Source: Pontibacter ummariensis | GTDB lineage: Bacteria > Bacteroidota > Bacteroidia > Cytophagales > Hymenobacteraceae | Direction of reading: 5' to 3' | DNA: 64,000 bases | Assembly (NCBI RefSeq): GCF_900188175.1 | Contig: NZ_FZOQ01000001.1 | Coordinates: 124,001-188,000, forward strand | In this document: piece by piece, positions 34,259 through 42,884 of the stretch | Layout: every line of letters starts with the position of its first letter | Position numbering within the stretch: the first letter of the stretch is position 1 | The notes under the pieces: generated by a model | Database searches by the model: none | Told to the model about the DNA's origin: nothing | Seen by the model: the letters and a program-made list of their open reading frames with translations, nothing else | Made by a program: the position numbers and the translations under genes

Positions 34259-36259
34259 TTAGTCTCTGCCCATGTTACGGTAACGGTCGCTGCGACGGCT
34301 TTCGTAGCGGTCACTATCGCGGTCTGAGCCATAGCTGCTGCGGCCTTGGTTCTGGTCGCCGTATCCGCCGCGGTAGTTGTCACGGGAGTTGGAGCCTCTG
34401 TTATCGCTGTAATAAGAGGTGCTGCTGTCCATGGATCCGTAACGGCTTTGGTCTCCGCCGTATCCGCCCTGGTTATAGCCACCTTCTCCGTAACCACTAT
34501 GTCCATAACGGCTGGAGAAATCGTCTCCTCCACGGTTCGAGCTACCGGAGCCATAGCCGTAGCCACCACTCATACCCCGTCCGCGGTTGCTGTCTCCATA
34601 ACCGCCGCCGCCTCTGCTGGAAGAACCATAGTTTGAGCCGCCGCCATATCCCTGGCCATAATCGCTACCTTGCGAGCCGTATCTGGCTGAGCGGTCATCG
34701 TCATAAGACCCTCCCCTAGAACCGTAGCTGCTCTGGCTGCCATAGCCTCCTTGCATAGAGCTCTGCGAGTCATATCCTCTGGAGCCACGGTCGTCGCGGT
34801 CGTATCCGCTCATGCCTCTGGAAGAGCCATAGCCCATGGAGCCAAAACGATCGTTATCGCCATAGCCGCCCTGCATATTGGACCTGGATGATCCTGAGCC
34901 GCTCATGCTGGCGCCGTATCCTTGCTGGCCACTCATACCGGAGCCATATCCTCCCTGGCCTTGGTTCCCATAGTTAGAGCCATAGTTGCCCTGGCCATAG
35001 CCCCCTTGGTTGCTAGAGCCGTAGCCTCCCTGGCCGTAACCACCCTGCGACCCAAAGCTTTGAGAGGCAGAGCCATAGTTGCCGCCTCTGTTGCCTTCGC
35101 CCTGGTTGCTGTAGCGTCCCATGCCGCCCTGGCCAGACATTCTGCCATAGTCGTAGTTGCTGTTGCCTTGGTTACTGTTGCCATAGCTGCCATAAGAGGA
35201 ACCGGTGGTGCCTCTGGACCCCTGGTTGCTACTGCTACCGTAGCCTCCCTGGCCGGCCATTCCGCCGCCGTAGGTGCCGTAGTTTCCGGTGTCACCATAA
35301 TTGCCTTGCGATGAGCCCCCCAGCATCCCGAAGCCGCCGGATGCACCGCCAGAGATGTTGCCTCCGGTTACATCGCCGGCTCTGTTCTGCCAGCCGCCCT
35401 GCATGCCGCTTCCTTGTGTGCCATAGTCCTGGCCCATGTATCGGGCGCGGTTGCCTTCCATGCCGCCCTGGTTACCGAAGTTATAGCCGCCGCGGGAGCC
35501 GAATTGCTCCTGATCGCCGAAGTTGTTGCCGGTGTTGCTTCCTCCAAAGCTGCCATAAGAAGAGCCACTGTTAGATCGGCCACCGCCACTTTGTTGGCCG
35601 CTGTTCATGCCAGATCCGTAGCCTCCCTGGTTGCCATAGTTGCCCTGCATGCCACTAGTACCTTGGTTGTAACCGCCTTGCATGCCGTAGCCCCGGTTCA
35701 TACCACCTCCCTGGTTAGAGGATCCGTAGTCGCCCTGATAGCCGTAACCGCTCTGGCCGCCGTAGTTGCTGTTCTGAGAACCGTATCCGTAACCTCCCTG
35801 GCTACCGTACCCGCTTTGGTTGCCATAGCTGCCCCCTTGGTTAGAGCCCTGGTAGTTCTGAGAGTTGCCGCTTGTCATAGAGCCATAGTTTCCGTAGTCA
35901 GAAAGCTGGTCTCTGTTAGATCTGCTTGAATCTGAATCGGAACTGTTGTCGTCTTTGCTAGCTGATGTTGACGAACCTGAGCTTGCAGTTGTCGTTGTGC
36001 CTGTCGTCTTGCCCTCTTTTTTAGAAGAGCTGTCTGACTTTGCTTTTGTTGTTGTCGATTTTGATGTAGAGGCAGAGGTCTTGTTGTCCTTGTCATCTTT
36101 AGACGATGAGCCCGTAGATGAAGATGAGCCCGTAGATGAAGCGGTTGGCATACTTGAGCTACTGCTACTGTTGGTTGTGTCCTTAGACGATGCGCTAGAC
36201 GAGCTGCCCGAATTATTGGATGATTGGTTCGAGCCTTGATCTTTCTCTGTGTCTTTCAT
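34259..36259 (-). CDS. Giant low-complexity G/S/Y/N/Q-rich protein with RGG motifs
   Basis: The protein of 666 residues has no folded domain that I can see. Residues 1-117 are a Ser/Thr/Lys/Asp-rich tract (runs such as SSSSSS). Residues about 118-666 are Gly/Ser/Tyr/Asn/Gln/Met-rich, built of GYG, SYG, NYG, NQGGYG units, with RGGY, RGGN, RGGS, RGGG and RGGD motifs; the tail (RDSDRYESRRSDRYRNMGRD) is Arg-rich. There is no Cys and almost no Trp or aliphatic residue. I chose ATG 36259 because AAGGAG lies 8 bases upstream; an ATG at 36316 would add 19 unlike residues. No signal peptide or T9SS tail. The style matches prion-like RNA-binding proteins (FUS, EWS). Divergent from cspA. Confidence 0.8.
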   Translation of the reverse strand: MKDTEKDQGSNQSSNNSGSSSSASSKDTTNSSSSSSMPTASSTGSSSSTGSSSKDDKDNKTSASTSKSTTTKAKSDSSSKKEGKTTGTTTTASSGSSTSASKDDNSSDSDSSRSNRDQLSDYGNYGSMTSGNSQNYQGSNQGGSYGNQSGYGSQGGYGYGSQNSNYGGQSGYGYQGDYGSSNQGGGMNRGYGMQGGYNQGTSGMQGNYGNQGGYGSGMNSGQQSGGGRSNSGSSYGSFGGSNTGNNFGDQEQFGSRGGYNFGNQGGMEGNRARYMGQDYGTQGSGMQGGWQNRAGDVTGGNISGGASGGFGMLGGSSQGNYGDTGNYGTYGGGMAGQGGYGSSSNQGSRGTTGSSYGSYGNSNQGNSNYDYGRMSGQGGMGRYSNQGEGNRGGNYGSASQSFGSQGGYGQGGYGSSNQGGYGQGNYGSNYGNQGQGGYGSGMSGQQGYGASMSGSGSSRSNMQGGYGDNDRFGSMGYGSSRGMSGYDRDDRGSRGYDSQSSMQGGYGSQSSYGSRGGSYDDDRSARYGSQGSDYGQGYGGGSNYGSSSRGGGGYGDSNRGRGMSGGYGYGSGSSNRGGDDFSSRYGHSGYGEGGYNQGGYGGDQSRYGSMDSSTSYYSDNRGSNSRDNYRGGYGDQNQGRSSYGSDRDSDRYESRRSDRYRNMGRD

Positions 36260-36265
36260 AGTTCG

Positions 36266-36273
36266 ATCTCCTT
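36266..36273 (-). promoter_or_regulatory. Ribosome binding site deciding start of the low-complexity gene
   Basis: On the minus strand AAGGAG lies about 8 bases before the ATG at 36259 (caaggagatcgaactATG). Clear Shine-Dalgarno sites are few in this window, so it stands out. Confidence 0.65.
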
Positions 36274-36316
36274 GAGTATATAGTTTAAAATTAAGTTTGT
36301 TGCAGACCCCACACAT

Positions 36317-36670
36317 GAGCAGCCACAGGGGTAGCAGTGTGGCTTTTGATTTTGTTTCTTTTATACCAAAAACATAGTAACAGAGCTGTTTTTTTGGTGT
36401 AACAGAACGCTTTAGCTATACGAACCCTGTGGCTCAGGGTTATTTGCGGGTGGTAGTCTTGGGGTAAACTTTTGTATTTACAGGGAGAGCAACAAACTTG
36501 CTGTAAAGCTGGCCGCAAGACCTTGTTTACAGAGGATAACCTACCCTTTAAAGGAGGGAGGAGAAGTGGCTAAGTGCCTGATGATGTTTTTGTTAATTAT
36601 TTTAGTTGACATTGCAACTATATTAAAAGTATTGTTTACCTTTGGCGCATTATTATTTAAATTCATTATA
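36317..36670. other. Divergent promoter region, low-complexity gene / cspA
   Basis: About 410 bases separate the two divergent start codons (36260-36670). The part near cspA is AT-rich and has TACCTTTG; the part near the other gene has TAATTTTA as a weak -7-like box. Two short poly-T runs occur. No further ORF is convincing. Confidence 0.45.
36637..36644 (+). promoter_or_regulatory. -7 box of cspA
   Basis: TACCTTTG is a full match to TAnnTTTG. TTGACATTG lies about 23-30 bases upstream. The predicted start near 36651 gives an AT-rich leader of about 20 bases before the ATG at 36671. Confidence 0.55.
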
Positions 36671-36862
36671 ATGAAAACAGGTAAAGTAAAGTTCTTCAAC
36701 GTTTCTAAGGGTTTCGGTTTCATTGTTGCCGATGATACTAACCAAGATATCTTCGTACACCAGACCGGCCTTGTACACGAAATTCGTGAGAATGACCGTG
36801 TATCTTTCGAAGTGAAGGACGGCAAAAAAGGATTGAATGCAATTAACGTAGAGAAAATCTAA
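36671..36862 (+). CDS. cspA: Cold shock protein, CspA family
   Basis: A 63-residue single cold-shock domain: MKTGKVKFFNVSKGFGFIVA with the RNP1 motif (KGFGFI) and RNP2-like DIFVHQTGL. Such proteins bind single-stranded RNA and DNA and keep mRNA unfolded in the cold. A longer frame reaches back to 36566 but its extra residues are hydrophobic nonsense; the ATG at 36671 gives the normal length. A terminator follows at once. Confidence 0.95.
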   Translation: MKTGKVKFFNVSKGFGFIVADDTNQDIFVHQTGLVHEIRENDRVSFEVKDGKKGLNAINVEKI

Positions 36863-36903
36863 GTTAAAGATATATAAGGCCTTAGGGCACATTCATCTAT
36901 TTT

Positions 36904-36933
36904 AACCCGCTCAGTTCTCTGGGCGGGTTTTTT
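36904..36933 (+). terminator. Terminator after cspA
   Basis: AACCCGC (36904-36910) pairs with GCGGGTT (36923-36929), followed by a T-run to 36933. It stands 41 bases after the cspA stop. Confidence 0.85.
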
Positions 36934-36984
36934 ATTGCCCTTTCCTTGAGTACGCCTTGCCCGGAGAGAGCCGCGTAGGAGGCA

Positions 36985-38076
36985 CTACCCTTCCAGTTCC
37001 TGCTTTTTGCTGTTCCGTTCTTCTCCCTTTTCCAGGCCTTCCTGTATCAGCTCATCTGCTTCCTTCAGGTCTTCGATGTCAGCTACCGGGTGTTCTTGTT
37101 CGTGTTCGTGCTGTGGCTCATAGTTTAGACTGATGGAGATAGGGAAGTGGTCGGAGCCAAACTTAGAGAGGCGCCTTAAACTAAGTAACCTAAAGTCGGG
37201 GGCATAGAAAACGTGGTCTAGCGGGTAACGGAAAAGCGGAATGAGAGCGCTGTACGTGTTAAAGAACCCCCTGCCCACGCGAGGGTCTATCATACAGCTT
37301 ATTTCCTTAAACAGCTTTGTCGTTCTTGACCAGGCAACATCATTTAAGTCGCCGGCCACCACACAGGAGTAGGGGACTTTCTTTACTTCTTTGGCGATCA
37401 GCAGCAGCTCGGCTTCACGTGTATCTGTATCCAGCATCACGCGTGGTGGTTGCGGGTGAACTGTAAAGAGACCAAATTTCTTTCCGCTCGGTAACTCTAC
37501 CACTGTGAAGAAAGAGGGAATATCATCTTCTACCAGAAACCTGATTTCGCTTTGGTGTAGTTTAAACTTGCTCCACAGCAGCATGCCATAAGTGTTCTCC
37601 AGAGGTTTTTTGATAGCATAAGGATAGCGCTTATCTAACTCAGTGCGGACGCTCTCATGCCATGCCTCGTTTGGCTCGTTCATCAGCAACAAATCGGGAT
37701 CCTCCTGCAGTGCCAGCTCCAGAAACTTCTGGTGCTTTTTGTTCGACATCCGCACATTGGCAATCATTAAAGTAAAAGCGTTTTGGGGTTGCTTCTGCTC
37801 GGAACGAAGCGCCTCCGGTTTAACCAGGGGCGTGAAGTGGAAAATATACCTGACCTCGTTAAGTACAGCCAGGCCCCAAATGATTATCATAGTTGCCTCA
37901 GAGATGCCTTTTATACCATATAAGGCAATATAAACCGCAAGGGTAACGGTGAGCAGGATGGCGACGTGCAGACGCGGGAAATCCAGCACCCTGACCCACC
38001 ACTGTGTGGTGGGAATAAGTGGAAGGAATGAGAAAAGGGTGAGAATGAACCCCAATATGACAAGGGCTGTTTCCAT
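36985..38076 (-). CDS. Endonuclease/exonuclease/phosphatase family membrane protein
   Basis: The 363-residue protein starts with three membrane helices (about residues 1-95) and then has an EEP domain: FTLMIANVRMSNKKHQKFLE with the metal-site Asn, DLLLMNEPNEAW, VVAGDLNDVAWS and the closing FGSDHFPI with catalytic Asp-His. Such membrane-bound EEP proteins may act as phosphodiesterases on lipids or nucleic acids; the substrate is unknown. The C-terminus is a Glu/Lys-rich tail. It is monocistronic after the gldH terminator. Confidence 0.88.
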   Translation of the reverse strand: METALVILGFILTLFSFLPLIPTTQWWVRVLDFPRLHVAILLTVTLAVYIALYGIKGISEATMIIIWGLAVLNEVRYIFHFTPLVKPEALRSEQKQPQNAFTLMIANVRMSNKKHQKFLELALQEDPDLLLMNEPNEAWHESVRTELDKRYPYAIKKPLENTYGMLLWSKFKLHQSEIRFLVEDDIPSFFTVVELPSGKKFGLFTVHPQPPRVMLDTDTREAELLLIAKEVKKVPYSCVVAGDLNDVAWSRTTKLFKEISCMIDPRVGRGFFNTYSALIPLFRYPLDHVFYAPDFRLLSLRRLSKFGSDHFPISISLNYEPQHEHEQEHPVADIEDLKEADELIQEGLEKGEERNSKKQELEG

Positions 38077-38198
38077 GGCTTGTTGGGTGCAGTTTTGAAA
38101 GTTTACTTGTGCTATTGAATACTAGAGCAAGGGCCCTTTTGTTGCCGCTTTTGTAGAACCTGAACATAGAAGAGGGCAGGTATCTACCGCTTTATAAA

Positions 38199-38244
38199 AT
38201 ACAAATCCCCTGCCACCTAGTTGTAGGCAGCAGGGGATTTGTAT
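38199..38244 (-). terminator. Terminator after ricT-gldH
   Basis: ATACAAATCCCCTG (38199-38212) pairs perfectly over 14 bp with CAGGGGATTTGTAT (38231-38244). The minus-strand exit is TTTTATAAA. It is 15 bases beyond the gldH stop. Confidence 0.75.
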
Positions 38245-38258
38245 GCTTTAAGTGCTTC

Positions 38259-38741
38259 TTATTGCTTACCGGACTCTTTCGCAACCCGGGCGCCAACAGC
38301 CAGCACATTCGGTAGTGGATCACGGCGCATGTACTGCGTGAGCATCAGCTTGTATTGACCTGCTTTTTTAAACGTTACATCATTTAAGGCTAATACCTGC
38401 AGGTCATAGATGTCACTTGAGCCATCCCCCAGGGGCTTCCCTGTTTTAGAGTCCATCAACAGCAACTCGTGCAACTGTGACGACAGCAAGATGCTGTCCG
38501 GCCCCAATAGTTGGTGGCGCACGTACAGGTTGTAGTAATCGTACTGCAGGTTATAGCGCACATTAAAATAGACATCATATACCTGCGTGGTGTCCTGTAT
38601 TTCAAACTCAAAAGCGGGCACATTATCAATTGCCCAGTTGCCTTCCGGCAAGTCCACGTTCTGTTCATAAACGCGGGCGGGGTCGCAGCTTGCGAGCAGC
38701 AGTAAAAAGGCTGCTGCCCACATGCCTAAAAACTTATGCAT
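38259..38741 (-). CDS. gldH: Gliding motility lipoprotein GldH
   Basis: GldH is an outer-periplasmic lipoprotein needed for gliding motility in Flavobacterium, where gliding and type IX secretion are linked. The 160-residue product has the signal MHKFLGMWAAAFLLLLASC with lipobox LASC, and the conserved blocks NWAIDNVPAFEFEIQDT and YNLYVRHQLLGPD. It overlaps ricT by 8 bases, a gene order I recall from other Bacteroidota. It supports a T9SS or gliding apparatus elsewhere in the genome. Confidence 0.92.
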   Translation of the reverse strand: MHKFLGMWAAAFLLLLASCDPARVYEQNVDLPEGNWAIDNVPAFEFEIQDTTQVYDVYFNVRYNLQYDYYNLYVRHQLLGPDSILLSSQLHELLLMDSKTGKPLGDGSSDIYDLQVLALNDVTFKKAGQYKLMLTQYMRRDPLPNVLAVGARVAKESGKQ

Positions 38742-40188
38742 CAGTGCGTGGTGGTTTAGGTTGATCGGTTTTCTTGCCTTTAAAGGGTTTGCGTGAACGG
38801 TGCTTTTTAGGCTGTTGCCCTTGCGCCCCGTCCTGGCTTACGGCCTGTGCCTCTGCTTTGGCTGGGCGGTTATCTCTCCCTTGCCTGCGTTCGCGCGGTT
38901 CTTTGCCTTCACGGGCCTCTTTTCCTTCGCCTCCACGGTTTTTGTTCCTTGGTGGCCGCTGCTTAGGAGGCCTTTGCTCCCGCTGTTCGCCCTGTGGCTC
39001 CTGTTTCTCTCTTTTGTCCTGAGCTACCTCGGCTTTTGCCTGCGCAGGTTGTGCGCCAGGTGCGGCCGGCTTTTTCTTTTTCTTCTTTTTCTTCTTTTTG
39101 CTCTTGAACTTATCGTCCAGTCGCTCCAGGCTGCCTTCTACCTGCGCTACAAACTCGTTCTGCTTTGGCTCTTCCTGTGGCTCCAGTAATAGCGCCTCTA
39201 CCGTTACGCCCTTGGCGTTCTGGTCCAGGATCTCCTGCACGCGCTCTACCGGCACCGGGTACCAGTTATTGTCGCCCTTGTAGCCAAACCACATCATGCG
39301 CTTAAAGATGTCTGTTTTCTGCAGAATGGCATCTCCCTGCGCTGTTTGCAGCGGGCGGTTCACCGTCGGGATATCCTTCAGGGCCACCATGTACGTTTCC
39401 AGTTCGTAGTTGAGGCAGCACTTCAGGCGCCCGCACTGGCCGGAGAGCTTACTTGGGTTAAGCGACAGGTTCTGGTAACGCGCCGCAGTGGTGGACACGC
39501 TTTTAAAATCGGTGAGCCAGGTAGAACAGCAAAGTTCCCGGCCACAGGAGCCAATGCCACCTAAACGGCCGGCCTCGTGGCGCAGGCTGATCTGGCGCAT
39601 CTCGATCCGCACCTTAAACTCCTCTGCCAGTTTTTTGATCAGGTCCCGGAAGTCTACCCGGTCATCGGCTGAATAATAAAACGTAGCCTTCGACTTGTCT
39701 GCCTGATACTCTACGTCCGACAGTTTCATCTTCAGGCGCAGCATCTGGATAATCTCCCTGCTGCGGTACATGGTGCTGGCCTCCAGGTCGCGTACCTCCT
39801 GGAACTTCTCCATGTCGCGCTCATTGGCTATGCGGTAGATACTGCGGATCTCCTCGTTGTTGTCTACCTTCTTTTTGAGCATCTGCAGGCGCACTAGCTC
39901 ACCCTTTAACGACACAAACCCGATGTGGTGCCCGTTCGGCACGTCTACCACCACGGCATCGCCAGTGGTCAGGTCTAACCTGTTTGCATTGCGGAAGAAG
40001 TCCTTGCGGCCTCCTTTAAATCTAACCTCTACTATATCGAACTCCTCAAACGACGTTGGCAACTCCATGTCGCTGAGCCAGTCAAACACGTTTAAGCGGT
40101 TGCAGCCTCCTGTGCTGCATCCGCCGTTGCTTTTGCAGCCGCTTACTCCCGTGCTGCATCCGCCACTAGAACATGAATTACATCCCAC
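38734..40188 (-). CDS. ricT: RicT/PSP1 family protein with Cys-rich head and poly-Lys tail
   Basis: The 484-residue protein belongs to the PSP1 family. In Bacillus RicT (YaaT) acts in a complex with Fe-S clusters that affects RNase Y and mRNA maturation. The head has about seven Cys in 30 residues (MGCNSCSSGGCSTGVSGCKS). The core (about 30-310) includes GRELCCSTWL and SGQCGRLKCCLNYE. The last about 120 residues are a disordered basic tail with a run of ten Lys and RPPKQRPPRNKNRGG, unusual for the family but frequent in Bacteroidota. It is the first gene of the ricT-gldH unit. Confidence 0.88.
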   Translation of the reverse strand: MGCNSCSSGGCSTGVSGCKSNGGCSTGGCNRLNVFDWLSDMELPTSFEEFDIVEVRFKGGRKDFFRNANRLDLTTGDAVVVDVPNGHHIGFVSLKGELVRLQMLKKKVDNNEEIRSIYRIANERDMEKFQEVRDLEASTMYRSREIIQMLRLKMKLSDVEYQADKSKATFYYSADDRVDFRDLIKKLAEEFKVRIEMRQISLRHEAGRLGGIGSCGRELCCSTWLTDFKSVSTTAARYQNLSLNPSKLSGQCGRLKCCLNYELETYMVALKDIPTVNRPLQTAQGDAILQKTDIFKRMMWFGYKGDNNWYPVPVERVQEILDQNAKGVTVEALLLEPQEEPKQNEFVAQVEGSLERLDDKFKSKKKKKKKKKKPAAPGAQPAQAKAEVAQDKREKQEPQGEQREQRPPKQRPPRNKNRGGEGKEAREGKEPRERRQGRDNRPAKAEAQAVSQDGAQGQQPKKHRSRKPFKGKKTDQPKPPRTDA

Positions 40189-40412
40189 TATTATATCTCC
40201 TTATTTAGCTAAGCTAATTCTTGTTTTCTTATTTAGATAATTAACAAATATACTAATTTTTTGGGCTTTTGCTTGGCCCTCTAAAAGTACTATGCAGCTA
40301 ACACGGAAAGGGGGCGTTTGGTGCAGCCCCTCCTTTAAAATTGTTTTGGGACAGGCGCTGCGAAAAAGAACGAACAGGGGGGCAGGGTAGAAATTTAAAC
40401 TTAATTTAGGGA

Positions 40413-41831
40413 ATGCTACGAAAGTTACTGTCTCATGCGGCTATTTACGGGCTGGCGGCGCAGGTGCCGCGTTTGGCAGGCATTCTCACGTTGCCCATCA
40501 TCACCAGGTACTTAACGACAGTAGATTACGGGGTAGCAGGCGTGGTGTCAGCCTACATTGTTGCCCTTAGCCTGATCCAGTCGTTGGGGCTCTCTGTGGT
40601 GATGGTCAACAGCTTTGCACGCTTCCCCTCCCGCTTTAAGTGGATCTGGAGGCAGCTTCATGGTTTTATCCTGTTGTGGTCGGTCCTGTACACTCCGGTT
40701 CTGGTTGGCGTCCTGTATTTTGGCATACCCGCCGAAGCTTACCCGCACCGCTGGGAGATTATCGCGCTTACTGTAATCCCGGCTGTATTGTTCGCAAATA
40801 CAGAGCTGTTGGGGAATGTCTTTTGTCAGATGTCGCAGCGTCCTCTGCCGGTGGCCCTGCGCTCTTTTGTGGTTGGGGGGCTGGTTGTGGTGTTAAATAT
40901 TTATACCATTGCCTATCTGCGGCTGGGGTACATGGGGTGGTTTTACGCTAACTTCTTCGGGAGCGTCGTGGGGTTTTTCCTCAATGGTTATACGATTTAC
41001 CTGCAGGAGCACTTGTGGCCTATCTTCCGTTTCAACTGGCACCGGATCAAGGCTTCTTTGCGCGTTTCGCTGCCCGTTGTGCCGCATAACTTGTCTTTCT
41101 TTTTCCTGGATGCCTCAGACCGGCTGGTCATGGATGTGCTGCGTGTCCCTTTGCCTCAGATAGGCTTGTATAACATCGCCTCCAGCTTTGGCTTGTACTT
41201 TCAGGCGGCCTCTAATGCCATTGTGCAAGCCGCTTCGCCTCATTACATACAGCTCTATGCCAAACCTGCAGACAGAGAGGCAGCGCTGCAGGCCCGGAAC
41301 ATGACCTTTGCGCTTCAGGTTCTTTTCCTGCTAGGCACCTTCCTGCTAAGCCTGTGGCTGAAAGAGATTTTCGTGCTCCTGATCAAAAACAAAGCCTTAC
41401 AGGCTGCCTATCCTTTGGGTGTCATTATCCTGATGGGCTATAACTATAAACCCATGTACCTGGCAGTGATGCATCAGCTGGTATACCTGGAGAAAACGAA
41501 GCTGCTGTGGCGGGTATCTACTGTGGCAGGGGTGGGTAACATGCTGCTGAACCTGATCTTTGTTCCCCTGTTCGGTATCGAAGCAGCTGCCTACACCACC
41601 TTTGCCTCCCTCATGTACATGGGGTACTCCGGATACCTGCTAAAGGATTTCAGGCAAGTAACAAGCAACAACTATCATCCCTGGCTCTGGTTTTCAGTCA
41701 CGGTGCTGGCTCTCTTAACGGTCTACGGGTTAGCCGATGCAGATCTTGATACCAAAGTAGCTGTAACGCTGGTGCTTGGTATCGTAAGTGGATTGCTGTT
41801 TTTTAGAACCCGAAAAGTGCTGTTTGCCTGA
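40413..41831 (+). CDS. Polysaccharide flippase (Wzx-like, MOP superfamily)
   Basis: A 472-residue membrane protein with 12-14 helices. The start GLAAQVPRLAGILTLPIITRYLTTVDYGVAG is the standard N-terminus of the oligosaccharide/polysaccharide translocase family, and ASDRLVMDVLRVPLPQIGLYNIA matches the mid-protein hinge. It should flip lipid-linked sugars across the inner membrane for O-antigen or exopolysaccharide. No glycosyltransferase cluster is near, so it is a lone flippase. Confidence 0.9.
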   Translation: MLRKLLSHAAIYGLAAQVPRLAGILTLPIITRYLTTVDYGVAGVVSAYIVALSLIQSLGLSVVMVNSFARFPSRFKWIWRQLHGFILLWSVLYTPVLVGVLYFGIPAEAYPHRWEIIALTVIPAVLFANTELLGNVFCQMSQRPLPVALRSFVVGGLVVVLNIYTIAYLRLGYMGWFYANFFGSVVGFFLNGYTIYLQEHLWPIFRFNWHRIKASLRVSLPVVPHNLSFFFLDASDRLVMDVLRVPLPQIGLYNIASSFGLYFQAASNAIVQAASPHYIQLYAKPADREAALQARNMTFALQVLFLLGTFLLSLWLKEIFVLLIKNKALQAAYPLGVIILMGYNYKPMYLAVMHQLVYLEKTKLLWRVSTVAGVGNMLLNLIFVPLFGIEAAAYTTFASLMYMGYSGYLLKDFRQVTSNNYHPWLWFSVTVLALLTVYGLADADLDTKVAVTLVLGIVSGLLFFRTRKVLFA

Positions 41832-41919
41832 GGTGCGCATAAAGACTTGGCCTAAGGAGCAGAACTTTTTTGACTTAGGGCGTAGACCTGTATAAACAAA
41901 CTTAAAGCAACCTTGACCT

Positions 41920-42789
41920 ATGCCGCACTTTCAATTCGCTTTCTTAACAGAAAAAGACCTGCCTGAACTCCACAGCACCTTTGTAGAGGCCTTTGCCGAC
42001 TACCTGGTTCCGATACAACTCGACTATGCGCAGTTTCAGGCAAAGTTAAAGCGGGAGGGGGTAACACCTTCTTTCTGCGTGGCGGCATATGAGGGAAAGC
42101 AAATGGCTGGCTTTATTCTGACCGGCTTAGGCGAGTGGGAGGGAAAGCCCACAGCCTATAATGCAGGTACGGGGGTAAAACCGCAGTTTAGGGGCAACAG
42201 GCTTACAGAGCAACTATACGGCTTCCTGTTTCCAAAATTGTTAGAGAGCGGAGTAGAGCAGTGCCTGTTGGAGGTGATTCAGGAAAATGCACCGGCACTG
42301 AAAGCCTATAAAGCCATCGGGTTTCAGACAAGCAGGGCCTTGGACTGCTTCCGAGCGATGAAAACGGAGCTGCTGCTACAGGTAAAGGCCCCGGAGAACG
42401 TAACAATTGGGGTAACACAGAACCCTGACTGGAAAAACTATCACCACTTTTGGGATATGGAGCCTACGTGGCAAAACAGCACAGAGGCACTAAAGCAAAG
42501 CCCTGACGCGAAGGCCGTACTGGAAGCGCGGGACCAGGAAGCGGAGTTGCTGGGATACCTGGTCTTGTTCCTGAAGTCTGGAGCTGTGGCCCAGTTTGCT
42601 GTGGATAAGAAAGAACGGGGCAGGGGCATCGGCACAGCGCTGTTGCGGGAAGCGGTAAATTTGGCGGAGGCACCTGCGCTCATGTTTATCAATGTAGACA
42701 CTACTGCTTCAGGCTTTATCTACTACCTGGAGCGGCGCCACTTTAAACGGATGCTGGGGCAGTACGAGATGAAAATGCCTTTGGCTTAA
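41920..42789 (+). CDS. Double-domain GNAT acetyltransferase
   Basis: The 289-residue protein has two acetyltransferase-like domains. The first (about 1-150) has GTGVKPQFRGNRLTEQLY, the second (about 180-289) has AVDKKERGRGIGTALLREAV, each a typical acetyl-CoA loop. The substrate is unknown. It starts about 90 bases after the flippase gene on the same strand, and a promoter for the next gene lies after it. Confidence 0.85.
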   Translation: MPHFQFAFLTEKDLPELHSTFVEAFADYLVPIQLDYAQFQAKLKREGVTPSFCVAAYEGKQMAGFILTGLGEWEGKPTAYNAGTGVKPQFRGNRLTEQLYGFLFPKLLESGVEQCLLEVIQENAPALKAYKAIGFQTSRALDCFRAMKTELLLQVKAPENVTIGVTQNPDWKNYHHFWDMEPTWQNSTEALKQSPDAKAVLEARDQEAELLGYLVLFLKSGAVAQFAVDKKERGRGIGTALLREAVNLAEAPALMFINVDTTASGFIYYLERRHFKRMLGQYEMKMPLA

Positions 42790-42853
42790 CACCTGTGCCT
42801 GTCCCTTTCTTATAGTGTGTGTGGAACCCGGAAAGATCTCTGCCCGGAATCCG

Positions 42854-42861
42854 TACCTTTG
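42854..42861 (+). promoter_or_regulatory. -7 box for the Gdx-type exporter gene
   Basis: TACCTTTG, the same sequence as the cspA box, lies 23 bases before the ATG at 42885. No guanidine riboswitch motif was seen in the leader. Confidence 0.45.
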
Positions 42862-42884
42862 TGCGCTAACTTATCTTTTAATAC

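Noticed and set aside
34346-36239. Several long frames opposite and in other frames of the low-complexity gene
   Set aside because: They are shadows of repeated Gly/Ser/Tyr codons (Ala/Val/Thr-rich or Leu/Asp/Glu-rich translations) with no start signals.
34259-36259. Reading the low-complexity protein as a secreted adhesin or collagen-like protein
   Set aside because: No signal peptide, no Gly-X-Y periodicity and no T9SS C-terminal domain are present.
42790-42884. Guanidine riboswitch before the Gdx-type gene
   Set aside because: No class I, II or III guanidine motif could be recognised in this short leader.
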